Shown piece by piece: positions 1-41,238 of a DNA stretch of 64,000 nucleotides. The stretch is from Carnegiea gigantea. Its lineage: Eukaryota; Streptophyta; Magnoliopsida; Caryophyllales; Cactaceae. The stretch covers positions 2,648,501 through 2,712,500 of the forward strand of contig JAKOGI010000001.1 in NCBI GenBank assembly GCA_029747015.1, read 5' to 3'. The translations under genes and the position numbers were made by a program. Each line of letters begins with the position of its first letter. Within the stretch, counting starts at the first letter, position 1. The notes under the pieces are model-generated. The model saw nothing but the letters and a program-made list of their open reading frames with translations, did no database searches and was not told where the DNA came from.

Positions 1-188
1 AGGAATTGTGCTCACGTGAAATCTTATACGGCTAGATGAAAGAGAGGAGGAAAATTAACAATCTCTGGTGTTTGTTAGCTTATAGGTTCTGCATATCTGA
101 AACTCCTTTGTTGTAGTTGTCTTTTGTCTCTTGATCTCCCTATGTGGAACAAATTGATCTTTTAACATCTTATTTTCCTTGTTGTCAG

Positions 189-29692
<29,504 letters not shown>

Positions 29693-30002
29693 TACTGTTC
29701 TCCGTGTATGCGGAAACATTATACATGTCACACACCGTCAAGGAATGAAGTTTGAGCGCGTGACACTTTTTTCAGACACTTATGACGGGGGATTGAAATG
29801 AGCAGTTACAATCGTTGCCAGTTTTGGCTGAAGTCTGGGACGCCCATCCGTGATGCTATTTGCAAGTTAGCCCCTTTTGGCTGAAGTCGAACTACATTGC
29901 CGGTGTAAATTCTTTTGTTTGTTATTTGTTGATTTATCTTTGGCTGCATTTGTTGTAATGTAGTAAAATTTGTATTAAATGCCGTAATGAAATGTAAATT
30001 AA
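29693..30002 (+). terminator. NOV 3' UTR and likely polyadenylation region
   Basis: T-rich sequence with TTTGTTGTAATGTAG at about 29948-29962 precedes a run of 13 A at 30001-30013. This resembles a plant far-upstream element followed by a cleavage zone. No canonical AATAAA is close by, so the exact end is uncertain. Confidence 0.35.
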
Positions 30003-30950
30003 AAAAAAAAAAAGAAGATAGGGATGGAGTTATTTGTTTAGTTGAACCTCTTGTATACTCTGTTCTTGATATCATTTATTGGTGCCGATTGAGGCATAAA
30101 TAACAGTACGATGCAAGGGGGCGGTGACCTTCAATTTCTTTTGCAAACTTGTGGGCATTTCAACGTGTTGACATCGACTGAAATATTTGTTTAGAAGAAT
30201 GAAACTCTTCCCAACGCTTGCAAATATTTGTTATTTGGTGAAGAGTCGAATTGGAAAAAGTTGGGCGTTTGCGAATGGTGTTGACATACAAGGCGTGTAT
30301 TTAAGATGCCTTAACACCACATAAAACTGTTATGTGGTATTGTTTTACAGCAAACAACCAAAAAATAAAACCCAAGAAGGAGAAATGGCCACGGACATGC
30401 AAGAGAATTTGTTACTGAGAGAAATTGGTTTAGAGCATTACTCTGGCATGTCACGTCAGTAGAAGTTCTACAGTTCTGGAACTTGCATTCCTTAATTCTC
30501 CCAACCAGTGGAAATCATTTCAGGACAAATGATTTAATATTTGTTGATGGAGTCCACCACTAAATATAATTTATTTGTTTTATGTTGTAAAATTTGTTTT
30601 TGCATAATTAATTTTGTGTAAGTTAAAAATAATTTGTATTTTCGGAACGAAAGAATATGTAATTATCTTTCCGGAAATTCTACTAATTTATTTTAAAGTC
30701 TCCTAAAATTGATGACTTAATTTCTATTGGTTGAACGAATACAAAGCATATGGAGTATAAAGTAGAACTGAATTGATACAAACGCAAATAATTTTTCCTA
30801 CATTGAAGAAAATTACAACTCGAGTGTTCGAAATTTAAAACACTAATTTAGATGATGAAGGTTGAACATTTTAAAAAAATACAACACAAGTGAATGACGA
30901 ATAACCTTTGACACCTATGATTGTGAGCTTTGTCGCGCCCTATGTCGATT
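30003..30950. other. Spacer between NOV and Harbinger transposase
   Basis: AT-rich sequence with no coding signal. It probably includes the 3' end of the Harbinger element on the - strand, but I could not fix its terminus. Confidence 0.5.
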
Positions 30951-32275
30951 CTATATTTCCACGACAAGGTCTGATTTGAGACGTGCATGTAGTGCTGGGT
31001 CATGAATTTCTGCTACTCTATGGAGGTAGGCAGTATAGCACGGATGATGGTCCTGTTGGATATTTGTTTGCGGGGTGTTGTCCTCCATATCATCGTAGTC
31101 GAAAGCAAGGTCCAACGAATCTCGTTCATTTTCGACGATCATGTTATGGAGTACAACACATGCCTTCATTATCATACCCAACTCAGCTTTGTCCATGTTT
31201 CGCGCAGGACCCCGAATGATAGTGAAGTGGCCTTGTAGAATCCCAAATGCTCGTTCCACATCCTTCCTAACAGACTCCTGACGTTTGGCGAACAATCTTG
31301 CCTTTGGTCCTTGGGGAAGAGGGATAGTCTTCACGAATTTTGGCCATTTTGGATAAATACCGTCGGACAAAAAGTATCCAATATTGTACTCGCGACCGTT
31401 CACGACGTACTCACATTTTGGAGCCCGACTCTCATACACCTTTTGGAAAACATCTGATCGGTGAAGAACATTTAAGTCGTTGAAGCTACCTAGGCACCCG
31501 AAGAAGGCGTGCCATATCCAAAGGTAATACAAAGCAACGGCTTCAAGAATCAAGGTGGGGACTCTATAAATCCCTTTTGCCAACATTTCTTTCCAAGCCG
31601 ATGGACAGTTCTTCCATTCCTAATGCATACAATCTATACTCCTTAACATGTCGGGGAAATCACGGGCCTCGGTAACTTGCAATAGTCGATCAATATCAGC
31701 TTATGTTGGTTTTCTCAAATACTCGTCTCAAACACTTGAATGACACTGGCAGCAAAGTTCGTCATGCATTCCATGGCCGTGCTGTCTCTAATCTTCAAGT
31801 ACTCGTTGACACAATCTGCCGATATTACATAGGCAAGCATGCGCATCGCTGCGGTGTACTTGGTGAGCGGCGATAACCCACGCCGACCAACACCATCGTA
31901 CCTCAACTGGAAGTACTCAAATCAACTAGTGAGGGCATCCACAATGCGGAGAAACAAGTGTTTCCGCATTTGAAATCTACGCTGAAAGTGGGTGTCGTTG
32001 TAGATGGAGTCATCTGTAAAGTAGTCTCTGTGGAGGCGATCGTGTGCATCTTCTCGGTCCCTCCAAATGAATCTTTTCTTCTTTCTTGGTTGTTTGGATG
32101 ATGAAGCTCTGCCCTCTTATCTAAGTTTGAAAGCTAGCCCAAATAACTTCAGCTGAGATTGATTGTCCAGTACGGTTTCAAGTATCGGTGAGTCGTCACT
32201 AGAAGAGGATGACTCTAGTATGAAGTTGAGACCATCTGATGATTCTGTGGAAGATGAAAAAGATGGGTGATTCAT
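30951..32275 (-). pseudogene. PIF/Harbinger transposase, decayed
   Basis: On the - strand it starts MNHPSFSSSTESSDGLNFIL at 32275 and contains MRYDGVGRRGLSPLTKYTAA and LAYVISADCVNEYLKI. Next come DFPDMLRSIDCMH (first catalytic Asp) and WHAFFGCLGSFNDLNVL (second Asp). The third acidic residue is in SVRKDVERAFGILQGHF, followed by the MIMKACVVLHNMIVENE tail of nuclease harbi1-like proteins. Lesions are TAA at 32117-32119, TGA at 31922-31924, a frameshift and TAA near 31705-31722, and TAG at 31620-31622 after CMH. The DDE residues survive, but the copy cannot make a full protein. It partners the Myb-like ORF at 32587-33796. Confidence 0.9.
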
Positions 32276-32586
32276 TTTGTAGTACCTGTGACAGAAGTTT
32301 ACAAATGTTTCAGGAACATTTACAAATTAATAAAGTAAAGTAAGAGAGCATCGCAGTTAAAATTGAACATATTAAAATTGAATTCGTTGAAATTAAATTA
32401 AACATCGTAGCTAAAATCAAACATATTAGACCTAACATTATGATGTGAAATTAACGTTGGACTCCTTAAAATAAAATTAAACATTTCATTCCACAACAAA
32501 AGCGGTTCAATTACGACAAACACTTTCGAAAAGAAAGAACAACAAAAGCACAAGGTAAATAATATATTATTCCTAAGACATGGATG

Positions 32587-33796
32587 TCAATCTAAAGAAG
32601 GGCTAGCATTAGACGAGGACGATGTTTGGCGGTGACGGCTCCCAATTTCTTCCTGAAGTGGACCATATCGCGCTTGATCATCCTGGCACATCTTAGTGAT
32701 GTTCATTCTCAATATCTTGTCCTCATACTTCATCTGTTGGAGGCGCTGATGAGAGTCTCTTAGTTCAACAGGCTTCTGCCTTCACCTTAGCGGCCTCTGC
32801 CTTCTTCTCTTGGACGATGACATATCTTTCCCACATGGTGCTGTTCTCGACATTTGTTGTCCCCAAGGTGGATAGCTCCTTGGTGACCACGTCAAGCACC
32901 GAGTCATGCGATCTCTCTTTCGCCTTTCTTTTGGCGACTTTTCTTTCTATGGGACAGATCAGTCCACTAACTTCCTCTGTTGGTGTATCTTCATTAGCAA
33001 GAGTTGTTGGTATGCCGGGGGTGCTGGATGTGCCAGATGTGTCACTCTCAGTGTACCCGCCCACCTCATTGATCCTCAATCGTTTAGTGGTGATATCTGC
33101 AGATTGACCGCAGTTGACCTCCCATTTCGGTTGATCCTTCAGTAGCACCCACCAATGCATCAAGTCAAACGGTTTGCCCACCATATCAACGTATAGTTGT
33201 TAGGCTTTCTGCATAATATCGTCCTCATTCGCCCTCCTTGGGTTCACCTGATAAGCCTGACCCATACAAGCGGTCCACTTGGACACAAGTAAAGCTGCTC
33301 GGTTCTAACGGGCATTGCAAACTTTTGCCGATCGCTTCGTAACTCCATTGGGAGCGTGCTGGTTGTAGGCGCTTGCGACCTTTGTCCAGAACCTCATTTT
33401 CTTTTGGTCAGCTCCAATAAGGGGGTTGGTGCTAACATTGATTCATGAGGTGACCAAGTGGCGATCTTCTTCCAATGTCCACTTGGAAGTCACACCGACA
33501 CTCTCATTGTGGGTGAGGTTGGATGGAGGACAGGGTGTTGATGAGGTCGTATTATTAGGAGGGGGTGGCTGATAAAGAGGGGGCATTGAACCATAGTTGA
33601 AATTTGGAATTGGGGGGACATTCTGGCCTTGAGGGGAAAAGTTTGGTGGTGGTTGAGGATATTGCATATGTGGGTATTGTGGATGGGATTGCCAATTAGG
33701 AGCGTTCGGGACGATGTTCATATTGTTCGCAGGATCCCGTTGTGAATTATCCCTGGTAAGTAAGTTCATGAAAGATTGTGGGTGATTAGCATCCAT
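32587..33796 (-). pseudogene. Harbinger Myb/SANT-like ORF, decayed
   Basis: On the - strand it opens MDANHPQSFMNLLTRDNSQR and runs through a Pro/Gln-rich stretch. A SANT-like segment follows (KWTLEEDRHLVTS, then NPLIGADQKKMRFWTKVASA). The C-terminal NAM-like part follows (KPFDLMHWWVLLKDQPKW, ERKVAKRKAKERSHDS) and the end is QARYGPLQEEIGSRH. Stops lie at 33443-33445, 33305-33307 and 33200-33202, with a frameshift near 32765. In PIF/Harbinger transposons this protein binds the termini and works with the transposase. Glutathione S-transferase T3-like proteins carry the same domain, but the neighbouring transposase settles the call. Confidence 0.85.
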
Positions 33797-33809
33797 TTTA
33801 AAGTGAACA

Positions 33810-35461
33810 CCTACCAATTTTTTTTTAAAAAAACATTCACACACTTAATTTCTCACATATTTTACAAAACAACACAAAATATTTAAATTCTAATTTATAA
33901 ACATTTCAATTGTAATTTCTAAACATGCTTACTTTTACACATTTCTAATCACACATATAATTTCTAACATATTTTCAAAACTAACAAACCATATCAATTT
34001 TTGTAATCAACCACTTCAAATTCTAACTAACACATACCTAAATTCTAAGTACTCTAATTTCTAAACATGCTTACTTTTTCACATATCTAATAACGCCAAC
34101 TTTAATTAAACATTCAAATAGTTAATACTGAAACATAATTTACAATGACATCAATCTTACCAATTACAAATTAATCACACCAAATAATAGCACACTCTTG
34201 ATTTGTACCATATTTTTAAAAGGAACAAACCATATTAATTTTTGAACATTTCAATTGTAATTTCCGAACATGCTTACTTTTACTCATTTCTAATCACACT
34301 CATAATTTCTAACATATTTTCAAAGATAACAAACCATATTAATTTTTGTAATCAAGCACTTCAAATTCTAACTAACAATTACCTAAATTCTAATTTCTAA
34401 ACATTTCAACTCTAATTTCTAAACATGATCATGCTTACTTTTACCTCAATCTTATCAATTACAAATTAATCACACCAAATTTTCTTACATATTTCTTACC
34501 CTATCATTTTTTGCTTCTTTAAAAATAAAACATTCACACATTCAATTTCTAACATATTGTAAGTAACAAATATTTCAATTGTTACCCTAACAATTTTTTT
34601 TTTTTTTAAAAAAAGAACACCATTTACACACTTATTTTCTATCATGTTGTAAAGAAGAACAAAAAATATTAAATTTTGTAATCATGCATTTAAAGTCTAA
34701 CTAACACATATTTAAATTCTAATTTCTAAACATACCAACTTTAAGAACATATTGAACTACTTCGTATTCTAACATATTCTTACATATTTCTTACCAAACA
34801 AATTTTCTTTTTTTAAAAATAGCACACCCTTGATTTGTAACATATTTTTAAAAAGAACAAACAAAATTATTTTTTGTCATCAAGTGATTAAATTCTAAGT
34901 AACAAATATTTAAATTCTAATTTCTAAACATTTCAAATGTAATTTCGACACGTGCTTAAATTTGCTCATTTCTATTTGTCCCAACTTTCGCTAAAAATTC
35001 AAATATTTCATATCCTCACATATTTCACAATGACATCAATCTTATCAATTACAAATTAACCACAACAAATACTCTAACATATTTCCGATCCTACCAATTT
35101 TTTCCAAAACAAAATAAAAAGAACTCACATACTTCATTTCTAACAACTTTTACAAAATAACAACAAATATTACTACTATCATTTAAATTTGAATATCTTA
35201 AGTTCCAATTTCATAAATTCCTAATATACTCACATTTCACATTCTACCCATTCAAAATTTTTTTTAACAATTTCAAGATAACAATAACAAAAACTTTGAA
35301 TTCCTTACAATTGCCTTCACTTGACTTTAGTCTTCAACTTAATGGAAAACTCCAAAATATGTCTACAAATCCCACAAAACAAAATATATTAGTTACAATA
35401 TCAAACTAAAATTATTTATACAAAACTAAAACCAATTAAATAACAAGTATTATTACTTACC
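33810..35461 (-). other. Putative leader intron of the Harbinger gene, AT-rich repeats
   Basis: On the - strand a leader ends CAAATTTGG before GTAAGTAATA near 35461, and TTGGTAG near 33811 could be the acceptor just before the Myb-like start. The interior is a degenerate repeat: TTTCTAAACATGCTTACTTT at about 33917 recurs at about 34262 with the following 150 bases in the same order (period about 345 bp). Weaker copies continue to about 35050. No coding sequence is present. Confidence 0.5.
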
Positions 35462-35590
35462 CAAATTTGTGCCTCTTGCAACTTCAATTTTTTCCAAATT
35501 TTATAAAACTCAAAATTACAACACCAATTCTAAAATCAGATTTGAGAGTGAGAGTGAAAGGTAGATAAATTTTTGCACAATTTTTGAATG

Positions 35591-35600
35591 CATTTTATAG
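35591..35600 (-). promoter_or_regulatory. TATA box of the Harbinger gene
   Basis: CTATAAAATG on the - strand lies about 130 nt upstream of the putative leader donor and is followed by a C/T-rich leader (CACTCTCACTCTC). Inferred from position and composition. Confidence 0.4.
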
Positions 35601-35639
35601 AACAAAAATTTCACCCCAAAAAAATAAATATATTGGCTA

Positions 35640-36010
35640 AATAGCCGTTGGATGTCAACCCCAGGTCCAACGGCCATTTTGGCCCACTTCCCCAAGCCCA
35701 GACGGCCGCTCTGCCTTTTTTCTTTTTTTTAATTTCCCATCAAAATGCGTCACTCGACTTGCCACGCCCACACCAAACGCCGCGTGTTGCCCAACTACAC
35801 GACAAAAAAACATAGAACGTGGGGCAGCACGCCTGGGCGGTCTGCCACGTGTGTAACTGCCCCGTGTCCCACGCTGCGACAGCCCCTCGACACGCGTGTG
35901 ACACGCGGGACCCACCTGCTGCCTCCCGTTCCTTCCGCTGCGACTACTCGTATAAATCCTCTTGTATTTCTTTTTCTTAGCTCCCAAAGGCCAAAGCCTG
36001 TGTGCATTTT
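35640..36010. other. GC-rich stretch with G-box and hairpin motifs
   Basis: This is an isolated GC-rich island in AT-rich DNA. It contains a GCCGTTGGA/TCCAACGGC hairpin (35645-35675), CCACGTGT (about 35843), an ACACGCGTGT palindrome (about 35889) and a + strand TATAAAT (about 35951). It probably represents the promoter or end of the Harbinger element. No gene is visible on the + strand downstream. Confidence 0.4.
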
Positions 36011-36771
36011 GGCTATTGAGAGAATTTGTTATTAGAAGTTAAAAAAAATTGATTTTAGTATATAAGAAGGCATTTGTGATGACTTAATAAGTAAAAAGAA
36101 TGAAAGAAATATCATAAATTGATATGTTTATATGAGACTGCCAAGCTTGATAACTTTTTTTGTTACCTATATAAAAATAACACGAAAATATGATACAAAT
36201 CATAAAATTGTAATTGTAATGCGTCCACAAACATGCAAGAGTATATTTTTTAATGAATTTTTGTTTGGTAGAAAAATTGGCGTGAAGGTCGATGTAGATA
36301 GAATACAAATTAAATTCTCTAGATGACTTGCACATCTAAAAACTCTACTAGTCCAGACGATTGACATTCACGCATATTATTAATTAATAAAGATTGAAAT
36401 GAACCAGATATTGTAATAAAAAGTGATCTAAATTAAAGTTTCTGAAATAATCTTACACAAGATTTGCTTTATAATGAATCATGTACGAAACAGTTAAGAA
36501 TTGTATTATTTAGCACTAAATTATTAGGGTTGTAAGCACCAACCAACGAGCTTGTTTATGTATCTTTACCCTCACGTTTAACTTCTACAAACACCCATTG
36601 AGGGAATTATCTTAAGGGTAAACAAGGCATGATCAACTAGCTAAGCTAGCTAGCTATTCTTATCTATGCTCCCTTCCTTTGTTTTCCTCCAACAGCAATT
36701 ACGCATGTTATTTATGTACCCTCCATACTAAACATGCATATGAATTATACGCTGCTGGAAGTTATTTCTCG
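36011..36771. other. Spacer 3' of the TIP41-like gene
   Basis: AT-rich sequence. The part nearest 36771 should be the 3' UTR of the - strand gene. Nothing else is recognised. Confidence 0.5.
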
Positions 36772-36914
36772 CTAGTAACTCCACTCCTTTGGAAGAAATA
36801 TCTCCGGGGATGAACTTCGATCTTGAGAAATGACATGAAAATGGTCTCTTACATCTTCATTTTCCTTCTTGTAAACATGATTATCGACTTTATGTTTTTG
36901 GTTCGGTTTTTGAT
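36772..36914 (-). CDS. TIP41-like exon 5 and stop
   Basis: It reads DQKPNQKHKVDNHVYKKEN and ends SSSPEIFLPKEWSY, with TAG at 36772-36774. The PEIFLPKEW ending is characteristic of the family. Confidence 0.88.
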
Positions 36915-39900
36915 CTGCACATTATACAGTAACACACATATTAATATAGTAGTCGCTTAGGATAAGAATGCGGTTTGTGGCCAAAATTGAAGGAGAGAAT
37001 AAAAAAAAGATGAAATGAGATGCAATGATTGACCTTGGCGTGGGGAGATTTGTAAGCCCAATGCTTGAACATTGAGGTTTAGGGCTTGAACAACGCGAGA
37101 AGGGAGAAGAACTGGAGAACATGCTGCACAGATTAAATTACACGCCTCATGTCATAAGTTCCATGGCACAAATTTACTCCATTAATATGTAAATTAAGAG
37201 GACATGAGTGTTTTTTTAAAGGTACATATATGCTGGTCAAATAATATAATAAATTAATTAATTTTATTTCATTTTATTTTATTTATCTTTAAAGAAAGAT
37301 CGGATATAGACAAATTATTATATAGTCTTGGCAGCATGTACTCTCATTACTACACATATATGCATTTCTCAAAGTGTATTTGTCATATGGGTGGTTCTTA
37401 ATATATATTTCACTTACGTAGCTTCCGAGAGCATATCCTATCGGGCGAATGATATAGGCTTTGTGGGAAATAAAACAGAAGTGGCACAAACCTGGCTTCT
37501 TGGTTGGTTGGAAGTCAGCGCCAGCGCCTCTTGGAAGGAAGACTCCGGTTCCGCATGATTTCTGGGCCCGACCCGGTTCAAGAAATACGGCCTGCATCCC
37601 CGGTCCACCTGACACCCTGTGGCTGTTGTTGCTCCCGTATCTTGCCCTATTGTTGTATTTTCTCCCACTTTTCCATTGCTGCACAATATATTAATTAAAA
37701 ATACACTTCAACGTTCAATTATTAACCCCATCAATAATTTAGTGGTATTTTACTTCCATATTTAACATTGCATATTAATACTGGTCAAAGATAATTTGAT
37801 CAATCAAATATTAGGACCCATCTATATATAAATTTCAATTTTTTAACTAAAATTTTAGAGTTTAATTTCATATTTCATATATAAAATTTAAGGTCTTACG
37901 TTAAGTAATTTATGATTGCTACACATTACGATATCTATTTAAAAAGTTAGAATTTTACAAATCCGTACGACAATTCAAAGAGATGATATAAAGTAAATGT
38001 AGTCATCATAGAGAGAATAACACCAGAAAGGTCGTTATCAATAATTCAAGAATGTAAGATAAGGTAAACGTATTCATCATAGAGAGAATCGCACTACAGG
38101 TCTACAAAGGTTGATATATACCAGTTTTCTATTTTTCTTTCCATAGTACATTACCATAGTGCTAAGCACAATCAATCCCATACATGTACAAGTAATCTTG
38201 AAATGAATGGAGTATGATTATATTCCCAAATGATGCTTAACATGACACTAATTAGTGGACCACATTATACTGTTGAACCCACGACGTACACAACATACAT
38301 CAAGTCATCAAGGCATGTAATTGACTAATTGATTTAGCCAAAGGAAAGCGAAAAGCAAAAAGAAAAAGAAGAAGGAGACCGAACGTGCCCAAAAATGGTG
38401 TAGAATTATTGGATGGCACGTTATAGCTTGGAATAATATTAGTACTACTAGCTACTACTGAAATGTATATGGTGTCAAATTAATATTGGACCAACCCTGA
38501 ATATATTCCTGGCTAACTCTTCAGTCTTGATCATATCGTATTTTTTTTAATTATTATATTCTTGATTTACCACTTTTAATTAGATTCTTCCCATGATGAC
38601 ATTCATGCTTCGATTAAAAAAAAAATCTTGAAAGAATTTGCTGCATAGTATATTATTCACGTATTCTCTCATCATATCAAGACAAGGTCCCTTCCAAAAA
38701 TTAGCCCTACTTTTTTCTTATATATTTCAATATTTTTGAGTAGATTTCTCCAATTTACTAGTTATATTCAAACCGATTAATTAGTGCAACACGATTAAAG
38801 ATTATAAATAATTTTTTATCTGAGTTTATCGATTTACAACACTTTTACCTATTGAAATAACATATTGTCAGCGACTCCAAGCTCAACCATCACCTTAAAG
38901 AATTCTATCATGCGTTAATTATTTTTGGTCAAAAGCGTTACACATAGATTGACAAAGACATAATTAACACATTTTCAAAATTCTTTTAAAAGTGTAGTTA
39001 ACAAGTTGAAATTTATGTTGTGGTCACCAACGCATAAAGACATGAAAGTCGCATATTGTGAATATGACGGCTGTAAATATGCGGAAATAAATATGACAAT
39101 ATTCCCAATCACAGAAATTGCAAATTAAATCATATGAATGAAGGAAGACAAAACAATAAATACCGGAGGAAGAGGATGCGATTCTGATGCATTGACATGA
39201 TAATGATTTTGGTAATGGCTTGCAATTGCACGACGTCCAACTTGTTCCTATTGTCGTACATGCACACAATATTGCAAAATTCGTCACAGGTTAATCATAT
39301 AACGTACGTAACACTTAATTAATTCATGGAATAAAATCTGCTTAATTACTAATATTGGTAATCTATATATGATAATCATGCACAATACAGCTAATTTATC
39401 CATCCGTACCGCCCTTAGCTTATTTCAATTGATGTCAAGATTCAAGATTATTGTCTCCAACTCATAAGTCATGTCTAACCATCCATGCATGTACAGACAC
39501 AAAATTACAAATTCTTTGATATCATGTTCCATGAAATCTAGTAGTAGTTTTTTTAGATACGGGATGTTTTGTGGTTTATTATTATTATTATTATTATTAT
39601 AAGAAGAAGAAGATGATTATGAGTATGAGTAATTGTCTCAAGCCGAAATATTACAAGTACTACTGCGTCCCGGGCGGCTCCAGGGAAGGATACCTAATTC
39701 ATAAGTTTTCTAAACTCAATCGTTTCTTGTCAATGATATGTACTAGTTGTCTTCAATAGTACTCTTTAGGGGGTAAATAAAGAGAGAAATTATATTTATA
39801 CCCAAGAAAAAAGTATACCAAGAGGAATTGCTGTAAATAAAAAAAAAAAATAGTAATCTTCTGAATTGCACTATAGCAGATTATATAAAAATTGCGTGAA

Positions 39901-41029
39901 ATCATCTCCTCTCGTGAAAATAATAAAGCGTTATGTTTTTCGGGTTGATTTTTTTTTTATATAAAATTAAATCTTCATTGCAGGATTGAGAATGGGGTAA
40001 AGAAAAGGTTCCATTTTGTACCGTTGCAGCACAAATGACAATTTCTAATTGGTAGCACCATATGTACCTGCACCACATATTATTGTCAGGATTTCTAGCG
40101 TTAATTTTAGGGACTTTTTTCTGTTTTATTCTTTTTGAAGCTTTTTTTTTAAAAAAAAGTTAGAATACAACAACAATAATTTCTAGTATGGGTCTCGTTT
40201 TTGTAAAATCTGGATTAATTTGTGAGATTTTTATTGAACCTTTTAAAAGCCTTTTTTTAAAAGCCAGAATATTACACAAAATTCATTTATAGAAATTACC
40301 TTTCACATCGAAGTGAACTAGCCCATTTACCCAGAGTTTTGGTGAACCTTTAAATTAAATTTTAAGAATTCATTCATTATTAGTGCACAATGGAGCAGAG
40401 GACAGTTTATTCAGATATTATAATTTAATTATTGCAATTAAGTTTAGTAAAAATGACTTTTAAATTTCCAAGGAAAAAAAATTTGGCTGGGAGGGTGAAA
40501 ATTTTTGGTTGTTACCATTTATTCCCTATTTTTAAAGAATAAACATCCTCCTCTTTGACCTGACAAAAAACAAGCAAAAAAAATGTAATTAATAAAAACC
40601 AGTCTCCCTAGTTTCTAGAATGTTTCTATTTTCTTATGAATAAAGACCTATAGGTGAATATTAATACCTAGTATAAAAATTAGTATAAAAATTGTATATT
40701 TCAGCCAGGTACATCTAAAATCAACTAATTAAGTAATTACCCTTTTTACGGTTTTCAACTGCATCATATCTTAAATTTTTATGAGACAGTTTCATCTACG
40801 GTATTTTGATTTTCTCTTTTATTTACACTCAAATTTAGACATATACGTCCATAAACTATATCAAATAATTTTCACAAAGAGAAGAATAAAACACACAAAA
40901 TAATTTTTAAAAAATGTTAATAAGATGACTAACCTGGTAAAAATGATCACCACAAGCCTCACGAAGAATGTGAACAGGAAGCCATGACAGCCCTTCTTCA
41001 AACCCAACATCTGCATCATCATGAGCCAT
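36772..41029 (-). CDS. TIP41-like plant family protein, complete, 199 aa
   Basis: Five exons on the - strand: 41029-40934, 39247-39164, 37678-37492, 37123-37034 and 36914-36772. They total exactly 600 nt, with consistent phases (0, 0, 1, 1). The protein starts MAHDDADVGFEEGLSWLPVH, followed by a His/Asn-rich segment. The family core is GGPGMQAVFLEP, KSCGTGVFLPRGAG, FQPTKKPACSPVLLPSRVVQ and ALNLNVQALGLQISPRQ. It ends SSSPEIFLPKEWSY and TAG. I recognise the ...GTGVFLP...KKPACSPVLLP...PEIFLPKEW pattern as a widespread plant family annotated TIP41-like in some resources. I know of no established function, and I see no true TIP41 domain. No TM segment or signal peptide is seen. Confidence 0.85.
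37034..37123 (-). CDS. TIP41-like exon 4, conserved core
   Basis: The split codon gives Ala, then CSPVLLPSRVVQALNLNVQA and LGLQISPRQ follow to a GTCAAT donor. The acceptor is GCTGTGCAG type. Confidence 0.9.
37492..37678 (-). CDS. TIP41-like exon 3, conserved core
   Basis: It begins QWKSGRKYNNRARYG after TTGTGCAG and includes SGGPGMQAVFLEPGRAQ and SCGTGVFLPRGAGADF. It ends KKP plus one base before GTTTGT. Confidence 0.88.
39164..39247 (-). CDS. TIP41-like exon 2
   Basis: 28 codons (EQVGRRAIASHYQNHYHVNA) lie between an ACAATAG acceptor and a GTATTT donor, phase 0. It is the least conserved exon, so its borders are slightly less certain. Confidence 0.75.
40934..41029 (-). CDS. TIP41-like exon 1
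   Basis: ATG at 41029-41027 is followed by 32 codons ending ILREACGDHFYQ at a GTTAGT donor. WLP and the EAC motif are typical of the family start. Confidence 0.82.
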
Positions 41030-41227
41030 TTTTATCCCCAGGATGGTGGCGTGGGAGCGGTCCGATTATCTGATTAGGATTGATCCAACGGCGAGGACTA
41101 ATTTGATGGAAGTTTTAGAAAGAATTAGGGGGTGTAAGTATAATTAGCGAAGAAGAAGAAATTAAAGGGTTGGGAAGGAAGAATTTAAGCTCCCAACTTC
41201 TAACCTGCAACTCAACTTCTCTCTCTC

Positions 41228-41238
41228 AATTATATAGG
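41228..41238 (-). promoter_or_regulatory. TATA box of the TIP41-like gene
   Basis: CTATATAATTG on the - strand lies about 200 nt upstream of the ATG. A GA-rich leader (GAGAGAGAGAAG) follows it. A transcription start about 30 nt downstream would give a leader of roughly 170 nt. Confidence 0.5.

Noticed and set aside
33850..35460. Possible CRISPR-like or centromeric satellite array
   Set aside because: The units are long (about 345 bp), degenerate and AT-rich, without spacers; they lie in a transposon leader intron.
37289..37491. Open frame continuing past TIP41-like exon 3
   Set aside because: The conserved KKP|ACSPVLLP join requires splicing at 37492 to 37123; the continuation is intron.
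39024..39163. Cys-rich 87-residue frame on the - strand
   Set aside because: It overlaps TIP41-like exon 2 in another frame and has no recognisable motif.
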